DNA of 10,993 nt from Methanobacteriota archaeon (GTDB lineage: Archaea > Halobacteriota > Methanomicrobia > Methanomicrobiales > Methanoculleaceae): assembly GCA_023457135.1 (NCBI GenBank), contig JAEWMO010000062.1:1-10993 (forward strand), written 5' to 3'. Under the pieces are notes generated by a model that saw only the letters and a list, made by a program, of their open reading frames with translations, had not been told where the DNA came from and did not search any database. Position numbers and translations under genes: made by a program. Below, one piece after another: positions 6,470 through 10,993 of this stretch. How positions within the stretch are numbered: the first letter of the stretch is position 1; each line of letters begins with the position of its first letter.

Positions 6470-7549
6470 TCACCGATTGCCTTTCCCGGTCTCCCTGAGT
6501 TCCTCCAGTGCAGGACAGGCGGTCTCCGCCGTGGCGGCCGGCTCGTCGTCCGGATGGAGGCTCCTCAAGGCGGGGCAGGCTGCGGTCTGCACTTCCTCCA
6601 TCGCCGGACAGACCCCGGTGCGCCGGGTTATGATCAGGGACGCGGCGATGGCCAGCACCAGGATCAGGATGATGACGGCGAGCGAGGCTGCCACCGGAAC
6701 GTGGTAGACGTCGGCGGCCAGCATCTTGACGCCGACAAAGCTGAGGATGCCGGCCAGACCGTACTTCAGGTAACAGAACGCGTTCATGACGTGCGCCAGC
6801 GCGAAGTACATCGATCTCAGGCCGAGAATGGCGAAAGCGTTGGAACTGAAGACGATGAACGGGTTGGTGGTGATGCCGAGGATGGCGGGGATGGAGTCCA
6901 CCGCGAAGACGATGTCGGTGGTCTCCACGACCAGCAGGGCCACGAACATGGGGGTGGCCCAGAGCACCATCCTGCCGGTCGAATCGGGTTTTCGGACGAA
7001 GAATTTGTCGCCTTCGTACCCCCCCGTGACCGGCATGATCTTCCGGAACCCACGGACCAGGATGTTCTTGTCCGGTTCGACCGGCTTCTCCTCCTTCCCG
7101 GTCACCATCCTGATGGCGGTGAAGATCAGGAAGGCACCGAAGATGTAGAGCACCCAGGAGAACGCCTCCACCAGCGCCACGCCTGCTATGATGAAGGCAA
7201 AGCGGAAGACCAGAGCGCCCAGGATGCCGTAGAAGAGCACCTTGTGCTGGTCCTGCGCCGGCACGCAGAATGAGGCGAAGACGATGACGAAGACGAAGAG
7301 GTTGTCGACGGAGAGCATCAGCTCCATGATGTAGCCGGTGGTGAACTCCAGCCCTGCCTGAGGGCCCATCCAGGTATATACCCCGATATTGAAGAGCACC
7401 GCGGCGGTGACGAAGACGGCGACCTGCAGGAGCGCCTCTTTCGGTTGTATGATATGGGCCTTGCGGTTGAAGACGCCGAGGTCCAATGCCAGGAGCGCCA
7501 GTATACTGACGAGGAATATGATCCACGCTGTTTCCGTCACATCTACCAT
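6470..7549 (-). CDS. TerC/Alx-family membrane protein, probable manganese exporter
   Basis: This 359-residue protein has about nine hydrophobic spans. It carries the two family motifs with acidic residues inside the membrane: MELMLSVDNLFVF (Glu76, Asp82) and VETTDIVFAVDSIPAI (Glu209, Asp212, Asp218). An early LDLGVFNRKAH (Asp23) is also typical of Alx/TerC. Members of this family export Mn2+ and have been linked to tellurite resistance and metalation of secreted proteins. A charged cytosolic loop lies near 150-195. After the last helix (about 286-308) is a soluble tail with three copies of a Cys-Pro-Ala motif at Cys314, Cys325 and Cys345. ATG 7549 follows GAAAGGTGA with good spacing. It lies 92 nt after the acyltransferase-like gene and may share or have its own promoter. 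The substrate here is inferred from the family. Confidence 0.88.
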   Translation of the reverse strand: MVDVTETAWIIFLVSILALLALDLGVFNRKAHIIQPKEALLQVAVFVTAAVLFNIGVYTWMGPQAGLEFTTGYIMELMLSVDNLFVFVIVFASFCVPAQDQHKVLFYGILGALVFRFAFIIAGVALVEAFSWVLYIFGAFLIFTAIRMVTGKEEKPVEPDKNILVRGFRKIMPVTGGYEGDKFFVRKPDSTGRMVLWATPMFVALLVVETTDIVFAVDSIPAILGITTNPFIVFSSNAFAILGLRSMYFALAHVMNAFCYLKYGLAGILSFVGVKMLAADVYHVPVAASLAVIILILVLAIAASLIITRRTGVCPAMEEVQTAACPALRSLHPDDEPAATAETACPALEELRETGKGNR

Positions 7550-7600
7550 AGGTTCACCTTTCGCGGCAGGAGCGCCCTTCAGTCTCCCCAGATCATTTCA

Positions 7601-7608
7601 ATTTTACT
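7601..7608 (-). promoter_or_regulatory. Weak TATA-like element upstream of the TerC gene
   Basis: The 92-bp gap between the acyltransferase-like gene and TerC is AT-richer than its surroundings. On the minus strand it reads AGTAAAAT about 55 nt before ATG 7549. This could give TerC its own promoter with a leader of roughly 30 nt. Cotranscription from upstream is equally possible. Confidence 0.25.
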
Positions 7609-7641
7609 TCCAAATACCTTCTGATGGTCCTCACGCCCCTG

Positions 7642-8388
7642 TCAAAATCCCGACAACGTCCCCGGTGCGAGGATCGCGATCGCAAGAAGGATGACTGGCT
7701 GGTGCAGGAAGTAGATGAAGAGCGAGTGCCGGCCGAGGAACGAGAGCGGCCGGGTGAATGCCGGTTCCGCCACCGCAAGCGGGAATCCCCGCCGCCCGTC
7801 CGGGTAGTACATGGACCCCAGCGCCATCCCGACCAGGACCAGCCCGAACCAGGGGAGGAGCGGGACGTAGTCGAGGCTCGTGAAGGACGCCGGGTGGATG
7901 CCGAGCCAGAGGAGGGGCCAGGGGCCCGTGATGGCGTTCGTGATGTAGCCCGCGAGGAGGCAGGCGATGCTCGCGACGATGAGTTTCTCCGCATCAAGCC
8001 GCACGAAGAGCGGCGCGATCAGGATTGCGGCCCCGATGAAGTGCAGGATGCCGAAGACGATGTAGGCCGACGGCAGGAAGTACCAGGTGACGGCGGTGAT
8101 GATGAGGCCGTAGCCGAAGATCGTCAGGCCGCGCCGGACGTATTTGAGCGCGAGATCCCGGCCGGTGAGCCGGCGCGAAGACCGGGCATAGCTGATGGTG
8201 AAGGAGACCCCGACGAGGAGGATAAACGTCGATGCGGTCAGGTAGGCGAGCATCCTGAGGAACCCGCCGGAGACGTTCAGCGGCAGGACACCGAAGAAGT
8301 CGAGGTCGAAGGCGGAGTGGAAGATGATCATCGTCACGACGGCGATGCCCCGGACGAGGTCGATCTCCCAGTAGCGCTCCTGCCGCAC
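7642..8388 (-). CDS. DUF1624/HGSNAT-type membrane acyltransferase-like protein
   Basis: Starting at GTG 8388 the protein has 248 residues and about seven or eight membrane spans. It opens with RYWEIDLVRGIAVVTMIIFH, the hallmark of the heparan-alpha-glucosaminide N-acetyltransferase catalytic family (DUF1624). His24 is in the first helix, His116 in FGILHFIG, and the C-terminal motif is PLSFLGRHSLFIYFLHQPV (His221, His229). Family members are thought to move acyl groups across the membrane to sugars or other acceptors. The acceptor here is unknown. The frame is open upstream to about 8523, but that stretch overlaps the zinc-ribbon gene, is basic and low in hydrophobic pattern, and is probably not translated. 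GTG 8388 lies 11 nt after the zinc-ribbon stop, with AGGAG in the gap although rather close. The two genes are probably one operon. Confidence 0.8.
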   Translation of the reverse strand: MRQERYWEIDLVRGIAVVTMIIFHSAFDLDFFGVLPLNVSGGFLRMLAYLTASTFILLVGVSFTISYARSSRRLTGRDLALKYVRRGLTIFGYGLIITAVTWYFLPSAYIVFGILHFIGAAILIAPLFVRLDAEKLIVASIACLLAGYITNAITGPWPLLWLGIHPASFTSLDYVPLLPWFGLVLVGMALGSMYYPDGRRGFPLAVAEPAFTRPLSFLGRHSLFIYFLHQPVILLAIAILAPGTLSGF

Positions 8389-8399
8389 GGCTCCTGCTG

Positions 8400-8558
8400 T
8401 CAGAAGAACCTTCTCCGGACGGGGGCGCCGCAGGCAGGGCAGGCCTTTGTATCGGCGATCTCCTTCTCCTGCTCCTCGGTGGGCTCGTTGTAGAGCCGGG
8501 AGAAGCCGCACTCCCGGCTGCACTCGATCACGATGAACGGCCTACAGATCTTTCCCAC
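8400..8558 (-). CDS. Short zinc-ribbon protein (52 residues)
   Basis: A minus-strand frame runs from GTG 8558 to TGA 8400. The start has a strong ribosome site, GGGGTGA, six bases upstream. The product has Cys13-x3-Cys17 (ECSRECGF) and Cys40-x2-Cys43 (ACPACGAPVRRRFF), a four-cysteine zinc ribbon, plus an extra Cys5. Between the pairs is an acidic helix (EPTEEQEKEIAD). Such tiny proteins may bind nucleic acid or partner proteins, and nothing here identifies a target. It is the first gene of a minus-strand unit with the acyltransferase-like gene 11 nt downstream. Codon use matches its neighbours. The motif pairing and ribosome site make a real gene likely despite its size. Confidence 0.72.
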   Translation of the reverse strand: MGKICRPFIVIECSRECGFSRLYNEPTEEQEKEIADTKACPACGAPVRRRFF

Positions 8559-8649
8559 GATCTCTCACCCCGTCACTCTCCCGCATGCGTCTCATGAAAC
8601 TGCCTACCCACTCATGGAAGAGCACTCAGATAAGTGTTTACCCGGGCCC

Positions 8650-8656
8650 CTTAAAC
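8650..8656 (+). promoter_or_regulatory. TATA-like box for methanogenesis marker 8
   Basis: CTTAAAC stands out in a GC-rich flank, about 42 nt before ATG 8695. It would set the transcription start near 8680 and leave a short leader carrying GAGG (8685-8688). The 136-bp gap 8559-8694 is a divergent spacer. The minus-strand zinc-ribbon unit must also be transcribed from it, but no clear box for that direction is seen. Confidence 0.35.
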
Positions 8657-8694
8657 CCCATAGCCGCCCACCCTACTGCCATACGAGGATGCCC

Positions 8695-9549
8695 ATGAGC
8701 AACCGTGACGAACATATCATAGAGGCCGCCGGCAAATGCCGGGTCGTGATCCGGAACGGGCAGGTGGTCGAGGTCGGGACGCCGCAGATACAGGACTGTC
8801 CGCTGGCGCGGCGCTTTGCCTGCCCGGTCGAGGAGATGACGCCCGACGCGATCCGGAGAAACATCGAGGGGCGCATCCGGTCCTTCGGGATGTGCACGCC
8901 GGAGCGCGAGGTCCTGGCCGGGCCGGACTTCGTCATCTTTGGGGCCTCAGAACTCCTGAGCAGCGCCGTCCGGCGGGGAGACCTCGACGCCGCGGTGATC
9001 GCCTCCGACGGGGCCGGGACGCTGGTCGCGACGAACCCCGCCCTCATCCAGGGGATCGGCGGCCGGATGTCGGGGCTCGTGAAGACGAGCCCGATCCCTG
9101 AGGTGATCGCCCGGATCGAGGAGAACGGGGGCGTGGTCGTCAGCCCTGCGACCGCCGCCATCGACCAGGCCGCCGGGGTCGCCCGTGCAGCAGAGCTCGG
9201 TCACCGCCGGATCGCCGTGACCACCGCCGTTGCCGCCGAGGCCGCGGCGATCCGCGAGCGGTTCCCGGACGCCGTGATCGTCGCCGTCCACACGACCGGG
9301 CTCTCGCAGGAAGACGCCGCCCTGATGGCCGGCGCGGCCGATCTCCTCACCGCCTGCGCCTCAAAATATATCCGGGAGGCGGCGAAGACCGCGCTCCTGC
9401 AGGCGGGAACGTCGATTCCGGTCTTTGCCATGACCCCGGCGGGGAAGGCAATCATTCTCGGCAAGATCGCGGAGACCGAGCAGCAGGTCATCATCCACGG
9501 CGCCCGGCTCCCGGTGCCGGGCTCGCAGTCTCCCTCGCCGCTCTGCTGA
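8695..9549 (+). CDS. mmp8: Methanogenesis marker protein 8 (DUF2099 family)
   Basis: This 284-residue protein matches what I recall of the family found almost only in methanogens and their relatives. The characteristic core runs from MTPDAIRRNIEGRIRSFGMC through DFVIFGASELLSSA, AAVIASDGAGTLVATNPALI and IGGRMSGLVKTSPIPEVI. Its biochemical role is not established, although its distribution ties it to methane metabolism or to maturation of its enzymes. Four N-terminal cysteines (15, 35, 43, 67) could bind a metal or iron-sulfur cluster. Cys221 and a terminal Cys284 also occur. I chose ATG 8695 because GAGG at 8685-8688 is six bases upstream. ATG 8689 directly touches that site, and the open frame back to 8533 lacks family-like sequence. 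The stop codon abuts the stop of the convergent HAD gene. Confidence 0.88.
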   Translation: MSNRDEHIIEAAGKCRVVIRNGQVVEVGTPQIQDCPLARRFACPVEEMTPDAIRRNIEGRIRSFGMCTPEREVLAGPDFVIFGASELLSSAVRRGDLDAAVIASDGAGTLVATNPALIQGIGGRMSGLVKTSPIPEVIARIEENGGVVVSPATAAIDQAAGVARAAELGHRRIAVTTAVAAEAAAIRERFPDAVIVAVHTTGLSQEDAALMAGAADLLTACASKYIREAAKTALLQAGTSIPVFAMTPAGKAIILGKIAETEQQVIIHGARLPVPGSQSPSPLC

Positions 9550-10245
9550 TCACCGGTCAGGGATGCCCACGTGGCCGATGAGTTCGGGGAAGTTCCGCAG
9601 AACGATATCGGCCTCGATCTCCGCCGGCCTGTTCGGGCGCCAGTCCCCGTAGGCGGCAAACGCGGTCGTCATCCCGAGCTGCCTCCCCGGCGCGATGTCG
9701 CGGACCAGGCTGTCGCCGACCATCATCCCCTCCGAGGGGGCCGCATCGAGTTGCCGGAGGGCGTAGATGAGAGAGTCGGGCTCCGGTTTCCGCTTTCCCG
9801 AGACCTCCGGGGTCACCACGACCTCGAAGTAACCGGCAAGCCCGCTCTTATCGAGCCGCCGGCGTGCCTGGAACGACTCCGCGTCGGTGACGACCGCAAG
9901 CCCGACCCCGGCGTCCGCGAGGCGCCGGAGCGTCTCCTCGACACCCGGATACGCCTCGACCATATCGAGTTTCACGTCCTCGTAGGTGCGGCAGCAGACC
10001 TCGAACGCCGCCTGCTCGTAAAGCCCGAGCTCCTCAAGGTAGTCGCGTATATTCCCGGGATCCTCGAATCCCCGGACGCCCCGAAGAAACTGTTGAAAAA
10101 GATCTTCCGGGTCCCCGGCGCCGAGGTAGTCGACCACGCACCGGCACGCCTCCCGTTTTGCCCCGACAAGGTCAAAGAGGGTATTATCCATATCGCAGAG
10201 GACTGCCGTTACCGTGGTATGCCGAGTGTTTGGAGTTGCCTGCAT
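9550..10245 (-). CDS. HAD-superfamily hydrolase, probable small-molecule phosphatase
   Basis: The 231-residue protein carries all four HAD motifs. Motif I is DMDNTLFD, with nucleophile Asp18 and general acid Asp20. Motif II Thr120 is in AVVTDA, motif III Lys153 in GKRKPEPDSL, and motif IV Asp178 and Asp183 in MVGDSLVRDI. The helical cap between motifs I and II (about 28-95) places it in subfamily IA, with phosphoglycolate phosphatase and haloacid dehalogenase relatives. The Asp18-x-Asp20 pair favours phosphatase activity. The substrate cannot be read from sequence. The start at ATG 10245 lies inside the preceding PIN-domain gene, giving a 37-nt overlap, and GGAG is close upstream. Translational coupling with that gene is likely. 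Its TGA directly meets the marker-8 TGA on the other strand. Confidence 0.9.
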   Translation of the reverse strand: MQATPNTRHTTVTAVLCDMDNTLFDLVGAKREACRCVVDYLGAGDPEDLFQQFLRGVRGFEDPGNIRDYLEELGLYEQAAFEVCCRTYEDVKLDMVEAYPGVEETLRRLADAGVGLAVVTDAESFQARRRLDKSGLAGYFEVVVTPEVSGKRKPEPDSLIYALRQLDAAPSEGMMVGDSLVRDIAPGRQLGMTTAFAAYGDWRPNRPAEIEADIVLRNFPELIGHVGIPDR

Positions 10246-10988
10246 ATCTCCAGTTCCCTTATGAATTCATGGTAGGCCGTCTCGTCCTCGAACCGCACCT
10301 TCAGCACATCGAGATCGTTGCCCTTCCCGCCGTATTCACCGAAGATCGTGGCGCCGTTGCACTGTACGAACCCGAAGACGGCCGCCAGGTTGAAGAGCAG
10401 CCGCCGGAACGCCGGCGCTGTACAGGTTGTTGCCTCGAGTACGTATGGGCGATCAAAGTAGAAGTACTCGACCCCCTCGGCCATGCAGAGGTCCGCCATG
10501 TAGATGTCGGCGGTCAGGAGAACCGGAAGAGCATACCGCTCCTCCTCGAACTTCCGGAGCGCCCGGACGATGTTGCGGTCGTTCTCCTCGGAGAGATGCG
10601 TGTGCGTCCCCGGCGAGGCGATCTCGGTCGCCCGGTCGCGGATGGTGCGGTACTCTTTCAGCGCGAGGTATGCCGCTTTCCGGGACCGCTTCATCCGCTT
10701 GTTCTCAAGCTCCCCGATGAACTCGCGGTATGCGGGTGCCTGTGCCGTGAGTTCCGCGATCATCTTCGCCGGATACTTACGGTTGATGGCATACGTGATC
10801 TCGTCGCGGACGGTATCGACGATCAGGTAGGAAGAGGGGTTGATTTCGGGATTGTTCGATGCGAAACCGTGATAGAAGAGGTTCGTATCCATGCCGAAGA
10901 AGACGGCCTTCTTCAACTGGCTGTAGGATTGGAGCATCGCTTCAAAGGCGGCCTGGTTTGCGTAACGGGCGATCCCGCTTGCAAACAT
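10209..10988 (-). CDS. PIN-domain protein, putative ribonuclease (start uncertain)
   Basis: From ATG 10988 the frame encodes 259 residues. The first 200 or so look like a PIN-like nuclease. AVFFGMDTNLFYHGF gives Asp34, VRDEITYAI gives Glu63, EENDRNIVRAL gives Asp137, and LLTADIYMADLC gives Asp161. These four acidic positions match the usual PIN metal-binding set. A basic helical insert (about 95-120, KRMKRSRKAAY) could bind RNA. The tail after 180 is an extra domain that I do not recognise. No ribosome site is visible and the frame is still open at the window edge, so the true start may lie beyond 10993. The downstream HAD gene overlaps it by 37 nt, indicating one operon. No VapB-like antitoxin partner is seen within the window, and the size exceeds a VapC toxin. 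Confidence 0.72.
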   Translation of the reverse strand: MFASGIARYANQAAFEAMLQSYSQLKKAVFFGMDTNLFYHGFASNNPEINPSSYLIVDTVRDEITYAINRKYPAKMIAELTAQAPAYREFIGELENKRMKRSRKAAYLALKEYRTIRDRATEIASPGTHTHLSEENDRNIVRALRKFEEERYALPVLLTADIYMADLCMAEGVEYFYFDRPYVLEATTCTAPAFRRLLFNLAAVFGFVQCNGATIFGEYGGKGNDLDVLKVRFEDETAYHEFIRELEICRQLQTLGIPR

Positions 10989-10993
10989 GCACT

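Noticed and set aside
6326..7273. A 315-codon plus-strand frame opposite TerC
   Set aside because: The product is low-complexity and rich in Gly, Asp, His and Arg. The minus strand encodes a complete TerC protein with its motifs.
7550..7641. A yybP-ykoY-type manganese riboswitch before TerC (GGGGAGA in the leader)
   Set aside because: The whole gap is 92 nt, the expected paired elements are not visible, and the ribosome site follows closely. One short string is not enough.
7624..8493. A 289-codon plus-strand frame opposite the acyltransferase-like gene
   Set aside because: The product is highly charged and repetitive (Glu, Asp, Arg, Pro), typical of an antisense shadow of a hydrophobic protein.
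8389..8523. N-terminal extension of the acyltransferase-like protein to 8523
   Set aside because: The extra 45 residues lie out of frame over the zinc-ribbon gene and do not resemble the family, which begins near RYWEIDLVRG.
8533..8694. Earlier start for methanogenesis marker 8 at 8533
   Set aside because: The extension overlaps the zinc-ribbon gene on the other strand and both promoters, and is not family-like. ATG 8695 has a properly spaced GAGG.
1..10993. tRNA, rRNA, CRISPR arrays, insertion sequences or integration sites
   Set aside because: None was found by reading both strands. The only direct repeats of note are the in-frame PAS units.

Overview
The window looks like chromosomal DNA of a methanogenic archaeon, most likely Methanoculleus or a close relative in Methanomicrobiales. 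The evidence is a methanogenesis marker 8 protein, GC-rich genes separated by AT-rich spacers with archaeal TATA-like boxes, GGTGA/GGAGG ribosome sites, frequent GTG/TTG starts and a soluble PAS-type chemoreceptor. The genus is inferred from general resemblance, not from a search.

Layout. (1) 1-2987, minus strand: a ParA/MinD-type ATPase followed 16 nt later by a large soluble chemoreceptor. The receptor carries one divergent PAS domain and three nearly identical 123-residue PAS repeats, then a HAMP-like segment, and runs off the left edge before its signalling tip. (2) 3201-3872, minus: a small M48-type membrane metalloprotease. (3) 3873-4195: an AT-flanked divergent spacer with three hairpins and a T7 run, possibly holding a small RNA. 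(4) 4196-6288, plus: a small lipoprotein whose stop codon overlaps the inferred start of adenine deaminase. The deaminase appears to begin at a non-canonical CTG (or ATA) behind a strong Shine-Dalgarno. (5) 6346-8558, minus: a 52-residue zinc-ribbon protein, a multi-pass acyltransferase-like protein (DUF1624/HGSNAT type), a TerC/Alx-family metal exporter with a Cys-Pro-Ala repeat tail, and a candidate 38-residue membrane peptide. (6) 8695-9549, plus: methanogenesis marker 8. (7) 9550-10988, minus: a PIN-domain protein overlapping a HAD-family phosphatase. The phosphatase's stop codon abuts the marker-8 stop codon with no base between them.

Functional links. The ParA-receptor pair is the most suggestive unit. 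Bacterial ParA-like proteins (PpfA of Rhodobacter sphaeroides, ParC of Vibrio) place chemoreceptor arrays, and this pair could be an archaeal counterpart. The lipoprotein-deaminase and PIN-HAD pairs are overlapping, probably translationally coupled genes. The other units look like independent housekeeping or physiology genes. I saw no tRNA, rRNA, CRISPR array, insertion sequence or integration site.
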